Counted from the stretch's first letter, positions 22,231 to 36,058 are shown. The stretch is DNA of 64,000 nucleotides from Cladopsammia gracilis (GCA_022457155.1 JAJGOT010000021.1:388501-452500); one strand, 5' to 3'. The notes: generated by a model not told the origin, from the letters alone. Made by a program: numbers and translations.

Positions 22231-22666
22231 ATGGCGTCGCCGCTGTTGGGAACGATCGGCGAATTTGATCCTACTACGGAGACCTTTACTGTATATTCTG
22301 AGAGACTCGATCAGTTCTTCTTTGCTAATAATATTGGACAACACCCAGCAGATGCATTGGCAGCAGTTATTTCAGCGGCGAACAAAAAAAAAAGTGGCCG
22401 CGATGATTTCTATCATCGGGAAGAATACGTATGGCGTTCTTCGTGATTTGTGCAGCCCAGAGAACCCGAAAGAGAAAACTTTCGAGGAATTATGCGAGTT
22501 ACTACAACAACATTTTAAACCTAAACGACTGGAGGTCGCAGAATCGTACAGATTCCACCGTTGTTGCCAAGAAGAAAACGAAAGCGTCTCAGTTTACAGC
22601 GCACGTTTGAGGCATCTGGCTTCGACCTGTAACTTTGGTGAATTTTTGACCCGTTCGCTTCGAGAT
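22231..22666 (+). pseudogene. Gypsy B gag, truncated by the array junction (copy 2)
   Basis: Same start context and A10 frame loss as copy 1. It ends at the identical base of the gag sequence, which shows both junctions come from one original breakpoint. Confidence 0.8.
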
Positions 22667-22740
22667 ATATATACCTCGAGGACCACTGCAGAAAATCCTC
22701 CCAACCCCGGCGTACAAAACATATACATATACACACGACA

Positions 22741-23169
22741 ATGGCCTCAATCGCTCTTATGATTGGTGGACCAATTCTCAATGCTGCTGCCTTCATTGGG
22801 GGCAATTATCTTGCAAAATATTTATCAGGTGACAGCGGGCAACCCCCTCTCGATGAGAAGATCAGGCACGACAAAGCGTTGGAGGCCTATCAAGCAGCCT
22901 ACGCCAAATATCAGAAAGACCGCACAAAGCTCCTCGACTGGATTGCAACCAATGATCGGATCAAACATCAAGCGAAACAAAACTTCCAAGACACTGACCA
23001 AGCTCTGGTGCTCTATAACCAAACATATCGGGATCAGCAAATAACACTTCCCAAAGAGCCCGAGTTCTCTGACGTCTATAAACCCGGCCCACAGCAGAAG
23101 CAAGGCGAGCTCTTCTTTATCGGCACTGGCGCGCTCGCCCTTGGCTATGCGGCTTTTCGCTTTCTTTAA
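22741..23169 (+). CDS. Polinton-associated 142-aa protein (copy 2)
   Basis: Identical to the product at 8675-9103. Intact, with hydrophobic ends and a charged helical centre. Confidence 0.6.
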   Translation: MASIALMIGGPILNAAAFIGGNYLAKYLSGDSGQPPLDEKIRHDKALEAYQAAYAKYQKDRTKLLDWIATNDRIKHQAKQNFQDTDQALVLYNQTYRDQQITLPKEPEFSDVYKPGPQQKQGELFFIGTGALALGYAAFRFL

Positions 23170-23226
23170 AAAATCTTTTATATACAACCATGAGTCTCAA
23201 AAGCTATGTCGCTTTGGCTTGCAGGC

Positions 23227-23382
23227 ATGGGCAAATTACTGGAATCATTTGACCAGCTGCTGCATGATGAAAGACGTAACCAGCTACATTTACTCGTTAC
23301 TCTAAAGGAGATTAAAGAAGGTCTTAAAGAACGCAGTGACCAACTCTTTGAACTGCAGGAGGAAGATAATAAACACGAATAA
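23227..23382 (+). CDS. Small 51-aa charged ORF (copy 2)
   Basis: Identical to 9161-9316 and in the same place between the 142-aa gene and the integrase. Confidence 0.4.
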   Translation: MGKLLESFDQLLHDERRNQLHLLVTLKEIKEGLKERSDQLFELQEEDNKHE

Positions 23383-23420
23383 TTAACTGAGCTTTAAAGT
23401 TTCAATGCATAATATACACG

Positions 23421-24410
23421 ATGGATGCGAAACTCTCAAAGATCTATTACTGCCCCAAAGGCTACTGGAAAGGACTTGCCGCTGTGAAAAAGCTAGCCGT
23501 AGCTTCTCGCGTCTCTGAGGAAGTGGCGAAAAAGTGGCTCGTCGAACGAGCCCTTTGGCAGATTTACCTCTCAGCGCCACGCCACATCCCTCGGCCAAAG
23601 TTTGATGTATTCACGCCCAATGCGGTGCATCAAGCGGATGTACGTTTTTTGCCCCACGACAAACTGCCTCACGGGAGAAGGGTTTACAAATATTGTTTGA
23701 CAGTTGTTAGTGTGGCTAGCCGTTACAAAGCAGCAGAGCCTTTGACTTCGAAGGTGTCTGATGAAGTGGCTGAGGCATTTGCGCAGATTTACAGACGCGG
23801 ACTTTTAAAATGGCCACAACTGTTGCAGGTTGATCCTGGGCGTGAGTTTATGGGCTCAGTAACTAAAGTTATGGTGGATAACAAAACAGCCATTCGCCGT
23901 GGGCTCGTTGATATACACAGAGATCAAGCGATTGTTGAAAGATTCAACCGAACCCTGGCTGAACGGCTATTTGGTCACCAATATGCAGTTGAAATGAATC
24001 TCCCCTCTGGTCGTTCGACAGAATGGGTAAAAAGGCTGCCAGACGTTGTTTCTGCACTGAATAATGAAGTAATCAGATTAACTGGCAAGAAGCCTGCGCA
24101 AGCTATCAAAGAGAAAGCCGTTTCTGCCAAACCCTCTACCCCCTATTTGAGACCAGTGGGGGTGAATGAGAAAAAGCTACCACCCCGAGTGAGTGTGAGA
24201 TATTTGTATCAGCCTGGTGAGCTTGAGGGCGGTCGTAGGCGGGCGACCGACCCAATCTGGTCAATGAAGGTCTACAACATTGAAAGGGTTGTTACCAAAC
24301 CAAACGAGCCAGTTGTGTATTAGATTTACGATGGCCCCAAGCGGGGCTTCGTCCGTGAGGAGCTGATGGTTGTGCCGCCAGGCACTCACTTGCCGCCGAT
24401 GTCTTTGTGA
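23421..24410 (+). pseudogene. INT: Polinton integrase, longer frame with a nonsense codon (copy 2)
   Basis: Here the G run near 24158 keeps the frame, giving 300 aa to a TAG at about 24321. Beyond the TAG the same frame continues readably (GPKRGFVREEL and PPGTHLPP) to a TGA at 24410. The TAG therefore looks like a premature stop in a C-terminal chromo-like or SH3-like tail. Catalytic D73, D138 and E173 are present. If the TAG is real, the core would still be made but without the end of the tail. Confidence 0.85.
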
Positions 24411-27400
24411 CCATATGCCAGTGCGTTGACGACATTCTCCTTAATCCAGCGCTTTGAGTCAAAGGGCGAGAGTGTTGTCTTGTTTAGATGCACTCCGTAG
24501 ATCTGATGATTCACGCTCCTGAGCATGTCCATCCCATGTTTGAAGGCCTCCTTTCTGAAGAGGGCGTCTTGGTAGTTCTGGTGTGTGATCTCCTTCTTCG
24601 TCACAACTTTGGTGGTGCCCTTCGCTTATTTGATGTTTTCTTCTGGCTGCCAAGCAAGATTGAGTACATCGTTGAGCGTAGGCAGATCGCTTCGGAGATG
24701 GGGGCGCCCGCGCACTCGACGTCTTTCATCTTGCCGATGACCTTCTTGTTTAGCTGGCTGTGAAGAAAGTGGTCTTTCGGGTAGTCGCTTTTGTCGTAGA
24801 GTTCATCGAGGCGATTCTCCATGTCCTTGTAGACATCCTCTGTCTTGCTCTCTAGAAGCAGGCTGTCTGTGTCTGTGTATAGTAGATCACATCGCGAGCA
24901 GTACTTAAACTTGAGGTGCTTATAGTAGAAGTCATACATCAGAGTCTTGGAGAGATCCAATATGCACATGCCGGTGTAGACTGGGCGTTTGAGTAAGATT
25001 TTATCCTTGTGCATTTGAATCCCTGAAAGATTCTCACCAAAGACTGTTACTCTGACAAACAGGGGGCTTGAGATAAGCTTTCTCAACTTGTCTGTCTCAT
25101 TCGCGCTAACAAGCCTCATATCAATGCGTTTTCTGAGGTTCTTCATGGTCTTGCGAAAGACAGAGTTGTTCATCAGCTTGAAAAAGTTCTTCTCGAAGTC
25201 AGAAGTGGCTTGCGTTCTGAGTTCTGTGTTCAGCCTTATGTACGGCGCCATCCAAGACTTCTGCTCGAATCTGAAGATTTTATGAACCCTCTTCAACTTC
25301 ATTCCTAGCTCGAGACAAAGCTGAAGATTCCTGTAGTGCAGGACATATCTGGCTTTGTCCTTCAGGGTTAGGAGCAACTTCTATGTCTTATCACCTACCC
25401 CTCTATCAATGCCCTTTGATAAGGAGACATCCAAGACTTTTCGACTTTGTGCTTTTCTGGTGCTAGAGGGTAGGCGTTGTGTTCATCATGCAACTCCTCG
25501 GGATACTCTAAGTCAACCTCGAGGATATAGCCAATCTTTCTGTTTGGGTACCACTTCCTGATTTGGTGTTGTGTTGGGAACTTTAAGCACCATTGAAAGT
25601 TGCCAACTGGAAGGGGTTGACTCATGGCTCAACCGTAAAGATTTTTTGCATCGAAGTACACGATGTAGCTTGTTTCTTGATCTGGGTTGTGATCATCAAG
25701 AAAAGGGCTGTTCGCCTTGCAAAAGCGCCTGCTCTCCATTGAAATACCGCCACGCATGCTCTTGTCGACAAAGAGGTGCATGTTGATGTCTGTGAGCAGT
25801 TCTAGAGTGATTCCTGTGTATTTCAAAAGAGCGTCCCAGCTGAGGCCCGGGGCTGTATAGTAATGCGCCAGGTCAAGTTTGTAGTGCTTGAGGCATGTTC
25901 GTCTGAAGTTCTCGAAGACATCTGCCAGAAGCAGCACATCCGTCTCTAGGTAAAGATCGTGATGCTCGCCAAGGTCTTTACATTCAAACGCTTTCCACAC
26001 TTCCTGCGCAGGAGTGTAGTCTTCATCGCTGATGTGTTCCTTTTTGAGCTCGCCATAGAACGCGCTCCTCCCTGGTAGTGACTTCTCAAACCGTTCCCAA
26101 GAGTCCATGTACTCGTATGGGTAGTTTCCTTTTTGCAGAAGTAGCTTGAGTTTCTTGGGATCCTTTTCATGGTTTCCCGTGATTGTGAAGGACTCTGGTT
26201 TGTTTGATTTAACCAGATTGTCGAGGCTCGTCAGCATGAACTGTAAGCTGTCGATGAACCTTAAGTTACCTAGGAAGAAAGATACGTACTTCTCCATATT
26301 TGTTGGGATACACTTCAAATCAGATTGTACTTCAGCTATGCCGATCATGATATGATGCGCATCGTAGCCTTTCAAGTTATGGGAGACAACGGGGATTGTC
26401 ACATTTTCCGGGGTGATTCTGAAGTGATTTATATTACATGCTTTGTGAGCAGCTCCTCGATACTTTCCTGTTATGTGGCAGTGGTCTCTAACGGCGTCCC
26501 TCATGAAGCCTCGTACAAGAGATTCTCCGCAGAAGAGGCAATCGACCTGCTCAAAGATGGGGTTTGTTTTTTGTTGTCTTTTGTTTCTTGGGCTTATGAA
26601 GGAGAACGCCTCCAAACGCCCTGTTTCTTCGTTTTGGATGTAGGCTTTAAATGCATTGGTGTAGCATTTGTTGGTTTTGTGATGAACAAGGCCCGCGAAC
26701 TCTCCCGTGTTTGGATCGTAGAGGCCGATAGAGTCGTTGAAGTTCTCTTTGTAGAGGCACTCATTACAGATGCTGCAGTAATTTGCGTTGTTGAAGTTTG
26801 CCCAGTCTTCTCTTGTCATGGAAATGGGCTTATTGTGATGAAGTTCGTCTCTTATCTCCCTCTCTAACAACTGTATGTAGTAGAGAAACCGCTTCACCGT
26901 GTCCTCACCTCTGTATAAGTATGGTCCCTTTGTTTCGCCATCAGAGCGAACAGCCATCATACAGAACCCGCATGGTGTGTGTACTGATGTTTTGGTTGTG
27001 CTGCTTTCTTTTGGGTCTGGCTTGCAAGTGTCGATTTTTGTGACGAGACTTTCGAAGTCTGCATAGATGATGTAAGGTACTTTCATCTGGTTCTGATAGT
27101 TCTGGAAGCACAGGATGTTTTCACCATCTTTGGGCATTTCAGTTCGAACTGGTCTGCCTTTGATACCTCTGCAGTAAACCCGATGATCGTCGAGAACATC
27201 TTGCGATGAAAACCCTTGGAGACATCTGTCGCGGAAGTGGATCCTCCGGCTTGCCTCATAATTGCTATGAAGAAGCCTGCTTAGGCTTGTTATGTAGCAG
27301 TAGTGTATTAGGATCTTCTACTTCATTAATTCTAAGGATTGTCGTTTTACCGTTTTGCCAGCCAAAAACATTTATTGCAAGGCTATTAAGTTTTTCTACT

Positions 27401-27802
27401 CCAGAGATTTGATGCGAGGGTGTAGGGAAAGAGATGCCAGTAAAGTCCAAGCCATCTTCTGTCGTGTATTTGCTTGGCCTGTCTGAATGCCTCCTATCTC
27501 GAGTGGGGAAGAGCGCAACTCGCAAAGCCCATCGAAGGCATTGATTGTCTCCGTTTTTGATGTTTATGATGGCTTGTTCTGCTTTGAGCTTTGGAGGAAG
27601 AGGGATATAACAACCGCCTCTGATGGATTGATATCTTGCGAAATCAAGAAAAACATGCTCAACTCTGTCGATAACCCAGCCTGATCCCTTGTTTACCCAT
27701 CTGGCTACTTCTTCCTTATTTGAGTTGATAACAGCTTGTAGTTGCCCGGCAACTGCTGCTTGATAAAAGTGTGTTATTATGAGAGGATTCTAAAGTAGTG
27801 TG
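24386..27802 (-). pseudogene. POLB: Polinton DNA polymerase B, broken (copy 2)
   Basis: Better preserved than copy 1. One 502-aa frame (25629-27137) runs unbroken from before Exo I through Exo III to motif A, and ends at the TGA (25629-25631) that replaces a tryptophan after FDAKNLYG. Downstream pieces lie at 25395-25625, 24601-25377 (motifs B and C) and 24386-24604. The N-terminal part, with GSGWVIDRVEHVF and GLDFTGISFPTP, lies upstream at about 27200-27780 in shifted frames. The shared TGA and later stops show the polymerase was dead before the unit was duplicated. Confidence 0.85.
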
Positions 27803-27811
27803 TGATTCTTT

Positions 27812-28043
27812 CTGTTCCGTCGACTCCCTCCTTTGAAAGGTGAAGAAAGAAGGAAAAATGTACTCTGACTGGGCCAAGTGTGACGAGCTTGGCTCCTTTG
27901 GCTACTACACACTCTTCTTTTGTTATGTTTAATTCAATGTCTAGTTAGCTCTGTTCTTACTTTTTTTTTTTATTTCCTTAATGTTGGTTTATTGTAATAA
28001 TTGAAAAAGTGTGAATAAATGAACTTGAACTTGAACTTGAACT
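27812..28043 (+). mobile_element. CR1/L2-like LINE 3' end (copy 2)
   Basis: Same segment and AACTTG tail as at 13745-13976. Confidence 0.55.
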
Positions 28044-28278
28044 CGACACCGTGACATTGTCAGACATTGTTTACAATGAACAATAATAAGTTGCGTGATC
28101 AAGTGTACCGTGTAATATTTGTAGTGTAATCGAATCCCGTGATTATGTACATATATCGCGTGAATAATACTGTTATTTTTTGCCATGTAATTCGGACAAG
28201 CATTGATTAAACACAGTTGATTAGAACACGCGTCTCGTTCTCTCTTCGTTGTCGACGTTTTAGCAACAAAACGTTACA
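28044..28278 (+). mobile_element. Gypsy A LTR (copy 3)
   Basis: As the copy at 13978-14212 apart from one missing A in the AATAAAG stretch. It ends at 28278 before the primer-binding site. Confidence 0.5.
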
Positions 28279-28304
28279 TGGTGTCAGAAGAAAACTGAAC
28301 CGAA

Positions 28305-28850
28305 ATGGGTAAAGAAGAAACATCGCAAGGAGCGACAGCTTTGCCCACTCAGATATTTGTTCCCCCTGCAAACCAGCCACCGCCAAAAGCGCTTGTCATG
28401 GACGACAATCTGGCGACGAATTGGGAAGCGTGGAGGAAAATCTGGTCGAGGTATGAAATTGCGACAGGAATTTCTAAGCAGGAGCCACTGATAAGAGTGT
28501 CCACACTACTATCAGGCATCGGAGAAGACGCCACGAAAGCCTTCGATACTTTTCAGTGGGGAGACACAGAAGACAAAATAAATATCGATCAAGTTCTCGC
28601 GAAATTCGAGGAATACTGTGAGCCCAGAACTCAAGTAATCTACGAGCGTTACCGATTTAACAATCGCAATCAAGAGGCTGGTGAAAACATCGCAACATAT
28701 CTTACTGAGTTAAGAACGGTTGCGAAAAATTGCCAACACGACGCTATCACTCCTGACGAGATTTTGCGTGACCGAATCGTGTTAGGAATTCGAGACGACA
28801 AGATGCGTGAAAGACTGCTCCGATTCAACGATTGGCTAGTTCTAAGATAG
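28305..28850 (+). pseudogene. Gypsy A gag N-terminal part (copy 3)
   Basis: Same 181-aa frame. Gag sequence ends at 28833 and resumes after the transposon at 35911. The pol region that belongs to this gag lies at 41291-43116. Confidence 0.75.
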
Positions 28851-29722
28851 GGAACGGGAAATCGAGGAACGGGGAACGGGGAACGGGGAACGGGGAATCT
28901 CTAAAATGGGGGAATCTCTAAAAAAGGGAATCTCTAAAATAGGGAATCTCTAAAATGGGGAATCTCTAAAATGGGGAATCTCTAAAATAGGGAATCTCTA
29001 AAATGGGGAAACTCTAAAATAGTTAATCTTGAAAGCAGCTGTTACGAGGGCCGTAAGTAAAGCTGTCCACTCGCGATAATACTGAAATTCAAGATGGCTA
29101 CAAACTAGAAGTCAGGCGATGCGTTATGACGTTCATTTAGGGATGTACTCTAGTGTAAATTCACACGACTCCTAGGAAGACCATGTAATTATGATACTAT
29201 TCTCACTGGGGCCATCTCGTACAAACGCCCCAAATCTCTTCGGAATTCAAGGATAAAAATTCCCGCGCGCTCGTAGTCCCCCGGGTGTTCTGTTCACACA
29301 GGTTTTGTATAAATAGGCCTGTTTTGGCCTGTTTATTTCCCCTTTCGTTAAACGTTCGCCAGTCGTTAGCGTGGCGTTTTTTTTTCTTGCCCGGTCATCG
29401 CTGCGCCATCTTCGAAAGTTTTCTTCGTTCTTCGTTCTTCGTTCTTCGTTCTCCACGCCGGACCAAGGCCCTGCAGCGGCCGTCGAGCCTCCAGCTGTCG
29501 TGCCTCCAGCTCCAGCCAACGCTGCCGGTGATAACAACGCACAGAACGCTAACGACAACGTGGTTCCTGTGCCCCAACCTGCGGCTCTGGTGGTTAGTGT
29601 TCAGTCAGTTGTCCTTGTATCCGTCCCCTTCGCCCGTTTTTCGGGCTAGGCGTTGTTGGTCTTTTAGCTTGGTTCTCGCTTCTGTATTAGGTTAGTTCTC
29701 GCTTTTGTACTACTAGTTTGGT

Positions 29723-31643
29723 TTTCGCATCTGTGTACAAGCTTACAGTTTTCGCGTCGGTGGTACAATTTTATTTTCGCGTCTGTGTTACAACTTTAGT
29801 TTTGGCGTCTGTGTACAAATTTGGTTTTCGCGTCTGTGTACAATTTTAGTTTCTCGTCTGTGTGGCAAGTTTAGTTTTCGCGTCTATGCTACCAATTTAG
29901 TTTTCGCATCTTTGTTACAACTTAATTTTCCGTCTGTGTGACAACTTAAGTTTTCCGTCCGTGCGGCAAGTCTGTGTGAAATATTTAATTTTCGCGTCTG
30001 TGTGACAAAATTTTGTTTTCCGTCTGTGTGACGTATTTTATTTTCGCGTCTGTGTGACAAATTTAGTTCTTCGTCTGTGTGACAAGTCTGTGTGACATAT
30101 TTTAGTTTTGCGTCTGTGTGACAAATTTAGCTTTCGCGTCTGTGTGACAACTTAAGTTCTCCGTCTGTGTGACAAGTCTGTGTGACATATTTTAGTTTTG
30201 CGTCTGTGTGACAAATTTAGTTCTTCGTCTGTGTGACAAGTCTGTGTGACAACTTTAGTTTTCCGTCTGTGTGGCGAGTCTGTGTGACAAATATAGCTTT
30301 CGCGTCTGTGTGACAACTTTAGTTTTCCGTCTGTGTGGCGAGTCTGTGTGACAAATTTAGTTTTCACGTCAAGTCTGTGTGACAAATTTAGTTTTCGCGT
30401 CTGCGTGACAAATTTAGCTTTCGCGTCTGTGTGCCAACTGTAGTTTTCTGTCTGTGTTACAAGTCTGTGAGGCAAACTTAGTTTTCGCGTCTGCGTGACA
30501 AATTTAGTTTTCCGTCTGTGTGACAAGTTTGAGTTTCGCGTCTGTGTGACAAATTTAGTTTTCGCGTCTGTGTGTCAACTTAAGCTCTCCGTCTGTGTGA
30601 CAAGTCTGTGTGACGTATTTTATTTTCGCGTCTGTGTGACAAATTTAGTTCTTCGTCTGTGTGACAAGTCTGTGTGACAACTTTAGTTTTCCGTCTGTGT
30701 GGCGAGTCTGTGTGACAAATATAGCTTTCGCGTCTGTGTGACAACTTTAGTTTTCCGTCTGTGTGGCGAGTCTGTGTGACAAATTTAGTTTTCACGTCAA
30801 GTCTGTGTGACAAATTTAGTTTTCGCGTCTGCGTGACAAATTTAGCTTTCGCGTCTGTGTGCCAACTGTAGTTTTCTGTCTGTGTTACAAGTCTGTGAGG
30901 CAAACTTAGTTTTCGCGTCTGCGTGACAAATTTAGTTTTCCGTCTGTGTGACAAGTTTGAGTTTCGCGTCTGTGTGACAAATTTAGTTTTCGCGTCTGTG
31001 TGTCAACTTAAGCTCTCCGTCTGTGTGACAAGTCTGTGTGACGTATTTTATTTTCGCGTCTGTGTGACAAATTTAGTTCTTCGTCTGTGTGACAAGTCTG
31101 TGTGACCAATTTAGTTTTCGCGTCTGTGTGACAAATTTAGCTTTCGCGTCTGTGTGACAACTTTAGTTTTCCGTCTGTGTGACAAATTTAGCTTTCGCGT
31201 CTGTGTGACAACTTAAGTTCTCCGTCTGTGTGACAAGTCTGTGTGACATATTTTAGTTTTGCGTCTGTGTGACAAATTTAGTTCTTCGTCTGTGTGACAA
31301 GTCTGTGTGACAAATATAGCTTTCGCGTCTGTGTGACAACTTTAGTTTTCCGTCTGTGTGGCGAGTCTGTGTGACAAATTTAGTTTTCGCGTCAGTGTGA
31401 CAGATTTAGCCTTCCGTCTGTGTCACAAGTTTGGGTTTTCCGTCTGTATGTCAGCTTGGTTTTCGCGTCTGTGTGACAACTTTAGTTCTCCGTCTGTGTG
31501 ACAAGTTTAGTTTTTGAGTCTGTATGACAAATTTAGTTCCCGCGTCTGCTTGTCAACTTTGGCTCCCCGTTCGTGTGACAAGTCTGTGTGACAAGTTTAG
31601 TTTTCCCGTCAGTGTGACAAGCTTTAGTTATCGCGTCTGTGTT
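29723..31643 (+). repeat. CGTCTGTGTGACAA-type minisatellite (copy 3)
   Basis: Unit order matches copy 1 throughout, including the 428-bp internal duplication (from about 30152 and 30580). Confidence 0.9.
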
Positions 31644-31662
31644 TTAGTCTTCCCGTTCCTGT

Positions 31663-31878
31663 TTGTGTGACGGTTTTTGGGCCTCCCCGTTAGTTTTTAC
31701 GGGGGTCGACAATACCGTCGTCCCGCGTCCAGGCCCCTATCCTGGAGGTCCATCTGGTCGCGATGGACGTCTCAGGCCACAGCACTACCGGCCGGGAACC
31801 TTTCCCCGACGCTGTTTTAATTGTAGAAGAGTTGGTCGTTTTGCTAGGGATTGCCCATTAGTCTCCAACGCTGTTTAA
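31663..31878 (+). pseudogene. Retroelement zinc-knuckle fragment (copy 3)
   Basis: Unchanged relative to 3495-3710. Confidence 0.5.
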
Positions 31879-32068
31879 AAGTTACGTTTCTTTGCCATGT
31901 ATTGGAGTTTCAGTGCCTTTGATCGTTTGCCTTGTTAGATATTTCTGTGTTCTTCTGTATGAAGTCCACGCCTCATTTAAGTTTGCTTCATCTATTATTT
32001 TGTGTTTGTTTCGCTTGCCTTAAGCTAACCGCTGGTATGCCTTCGATGGGGTCTTCTTATACCCTTAA

Positions 32069-32536
32069 TTGCTCTGTCCCTGGACGGGGTATTTCGGGGC
32101 TGCTTCGCGGTTGGCTTTTCCCCTTTTCTATATCATGTTTCATTGGCGCCTTTTTTCGTTGTCCTTTTGTTTTAGGCGCCCCCGTGCAAAACCTCGTTAT
32201 GATTTTCGCCCGGACGAAGTCCCGTCAAATTTTGTTCAGTGGTGCAATTTAAAAGGGGAAGAGCCTCGCGTTGCAGGCCCTAACCCCTCGCTCTATATGG
32301 TTTCCAAGGGAATCGTTCATGCCACTCCTCAAGGTGTTATTTTCCGAGATCCCAGTAGTTTTGTGGCTGGGAAACTGACTCGATCGGCACCAGTCTTATT
32401 GGAAGTTCATTCTGTCAGACACCCAAAGAAAGATGAGATTTTATCCTACATCGTCCGGGGGGTCGACATTTCATTCCGGTTTTCCATAGTTTGTATTAGT
32501 TTTGCCTTTCACTGTTTTGTGGCTTCTTATCTTTAA
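32069..32536 (+). pseudogene. DIRS-like pol start fragment (copy 3)
   Basis: Unchanged relative to 3901-4368. Confidence 0.5.
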
Positions 32537-35500
32537 GGTCGTAAAGTTTGCAATAGAGCTTTTTGAAATATGGGGAGAGTTACGGTCATCTGTGTATTTT
32601 GTTGGGACCTTACCACCCTGCCTAGCTTTCGGGAGTAGCAGCCGTAGGGCTCGCTTCTTCCCGTATCTTATCCTTGCCTGGGGCGTTTGGGAGTGAGGGC
32701 TCCCAGTGTGAATATATTACTATTCTCACTGGGGCCATCTCGTACAAACGCCCCAAATCTCTTCGGAATTCAAGGATAAAAATTCCCGCGCGCTCGTAGT
32801 CCCCCGGGTGTTCTGTTTCACACAGGTTTTGTATAAATAGGCCTGTTTTGGCCTGTTTATTTCCCCTTTCGTTAAACGTTCGCCAGTCGTTAGCTTGGCG
32901 TCCCTCCCTCCTCCCCGCAGCGATGACCATTGTTCCCATCCTAGCTAGCTCCCGCTCCTTTACGCCTCCGGGCTCGCTTCTTCCCATATCTTATCCTTGC
33001 CTGGGGCGTTTGGGAGTGAGGGCTCCCAGTGTGAATATATTACGATTTCGTGTATAAATAAAGATTGATGATGATGATGACCATTTAATTTTTGTCGGAA
33101 GGGGAAGGAGGGGGGGGGGGGGGGGGGGGGGGGGTTGGGGGCAATTTCTTCTGAGTGTGATTTTTTTTTTTCAGCATCACTATTTGCAAGAATTTTTTTA
33201 CCAAAATGCTTGAAATTTTTTTTTTCACGTGCTTTCTTGTGCACTATTTTTTTTCTCTTAAATTTCTTCTGCAGGAATTTTTTTTGGGTAATTGCTCACC
33301 CCCCTCCCCCCACAAAAATTAAATTGTCCGTCCCTCACCGTGTTTTGTTTCATATTGTGTGACAAATCGAGCTAAATCATGCTGCGACACTTACAGTGTC
33401 TGGTTCACAAGTGTAAATATCCGGTCTCGATTGCGAAACCGTCACACGAAAACTCCCAAAAAAAAATCACTTTATTGCTTTTCGGTAAGTTTGAAAGAAA
33501 AATTAACAACTTCTCGTTACATTTTTTAACACCCGAAGAGAAAAGCTCAATTTATCTGCAAGATCGTGTAAGTTCGCGAACGTGACCGCTTTGCGTTTTC
33601 TCGTGCCGGCGTCATGCCCGCGGTTGGTCCAAACCGTGTAGGACGAGAACTGCGAGAAGAGTATTCCTTCCAATCTTGATTTTAGTTGGCTGTACGAGAT
33701 TAGAAAGGCGGCGCTCCGTCGTCACCCGCGATATCTTTAAGTTGAGAATTTAGAATAATCCAAAAATTAAAATACCAACTATTAAAAAGAAAAAAAAAAT
33801 ACCAAAAAAATTAACTCATCTTAGAAAAATTGGGAATCTTGCAACAATTCAAGAAAAACCTTATGGCGGGCCGGGGTGGCATCCCCCCGCACCCCCGTTG
33901 TACACCCGATAGTTTATCGGTACATAAAGTTACAATATTACAAGGAATTTCCCAATTTCTTACCTCTATGTAACATCGACGTGCATTGAAAAGGGAGTGG
34001 GAAAAATTCATCTGTCCACTGTGAACGGCCGCAAACCCCCTCGGAACGAAAAAGCGCAGCGTGTAAATCGTCGTTACTTATGCCAACTTTTTTTAAGTAA
34101 TGCCATTTTTTTTTTCTTCAACTCAAGACATATCGTTTTTGGGTGGGATAAATGCGTTATCTCCGCAATTATTTTTTAGTATTTTTTTATCTCCGCAATT
34201 ATCAGTCATTAATTTAAATGCTTTTTGTCACTACATAGTCTGTATGACGGTATTTCTCCTTCGTTCCTCTGTGCTCTGCAGTCCGAATAGGGCGTTCGCT
34301 CAATACACTGAGATATGCAGGTTCCTTGATGATGATGCTGTGATAACATGAGAACATCTCTGTCCCCCTTCCAACTAAATCGTGGTATCATTTTTCGCAT
34401 TGATTCTGAATTGCTACAATGAGCCGCCGCAAAACGTCTTTTTCCTTGCTTTTCACTCTAATAAGGATAACACATGTCAAATTGAACAAAGGAAACTCGG
34501 GTTTCATTTTCAGTGGCAAGAGTTCCATTGTAAGTGCTCGGTTAGTACAGGTTTTTGACATTGACAAATGACTATTTATTCAATGTCCGCTTAATTGAGG
34601 TGTTCGCTTAAAAGAGGCAGTTTTACAGTAAACATGGGAACAAAATTTTGGGACTTCGACAATACAGGTTTGACTGTATTTTTTTTCTTCAACAAAACTT
34701 CACTAGTTTCTGGTGTACTTAAAAAAGAAGTGCTCACATTCGTCGTTCGTGCTCACTTTCGGCGCGGTCGCACGAAGGAATTTGTTATCCTAGGAAGACG
34801 AATTTTTCACACGGTACCACAGGCAGCCCAAGCGGTAGTGATTTTAATACGTGTGGTGATTTTCTCACTTATCTGCCATGTGCTTCTAGCCTCCACGTGC
34901 AAATGTTCATAGTAGCCATGTTATAGTCTTTTGACCATGGCGTTCAAAATACCCTTTATAAAGTCCAGCAAGTCCTTTTCACATGGGTACTTTGATGTTT
35001 TGTTCTTCAAGATTTTCTATGGCGCAAGAAAATGGCAAATAGATGTGTCGCGCGGAAGCGTTGACCTTGGTTTGCATAATTAATACCTTTCCGCTCTCCC
35101 TACGTTTCTTAGGAAGAAAGGGGAAACTGTTCGCAGTCATGTTTAGTTTTTTGTGATTTCCAGTTTTCATGTTAGGAATAAGAAAAAAATAAAATTGTGC
35201 ATGGTTCATTTGATGAGAAGCTTGTATACTTGTTGGCTGTGTTTTTTCGTGTTTAGGCATGCTTCAACGATTATGAATAAAATAGGTGAACTTGTGAGTA
35301 GTACGAATAATCACTGGCTTTTTTACGTCTTGGTTCAATTTAAGAGTTTCAGCCTTTGAGAGTTTCTGTGGTTCATACCGCCTTACCTCTCGTAGGCGAA
35401 CACCGAAAAATGTCAGGAAGGTGGATCATGCATTATAGGTGTGGTCGTTGATGACATGACTCAAATCTAATTAACTGACCGTTACGAAACTGATTTTAAA

Positions 35501-35973
35501 CTTCACACAGAAAGATTTGACTATAGATCTAGCAAAACTCCTTATAATGTTCCAAAAAAAGTCAATGAGTGTAAGAAAGAATGTTAATGTTCAAATGAAG
35601 ATGTGAGGGAGACTTATTGGCGATAAAAGTGAAACTAGATCCTATTTTAGAGATTCCCTATTTTAGAGATTCCCCATTTTAGAGATTCCCTATTTTAGAG
35701 ATTCCCTATTTTAGAGATTCCCTATTTTAGAGATTCCCCATTTTAGAGATTCCCCATTTTAGAGATTCCCTATTTTAGAGATTCCCCATTTTAGAGATTC
35801 CCCATTTTAGAGATTCCCCATTTTAGAGATTTACCATTCCCCGTTCCCCGTTCCCCGTTCCCCGTTCCCCGATTCCCCGTTCCCTATTTTAGAACTAGCC
35901 TTCAACGATTTGACGTTGCAGAAAGCCGTCGATTCGATTAAAGCAGCAGAGCAAACCGAGCAGAAAGTCAAGC

Positions 35974-36058
35974 TAATTTCCGTTATTCCGGTTGTTTCGA
36001 AGGTTTTTGAAAAAATTGTTTACAAACAACTGTATCAATACCTAAATGACAATCAATT
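35974..36058 (+). pseudogene. LINE reverse-transcriptase fragment, first part (copy 3)
   Basis: Ends at AATCAATT before Gypsy B. Its true continuation is at 40775, where the reading frame picks up within the same codon region (NDNQ, then LLSSCQSGFR). Confidence 0.85.

Larger units (their letters stand above)
28834..35900. mobile_element. MULE/Foldback-like transposon (copy 3)
   Basis: Target duplication TTCAACGATT at 28824-28833 and 35901-35910. It is 7,067 bp and almost identical to copy 1, closer to it than copy 2 is. TIR arrays lie at 28834-29024 and about 35641-35900. Confidence 0.8.
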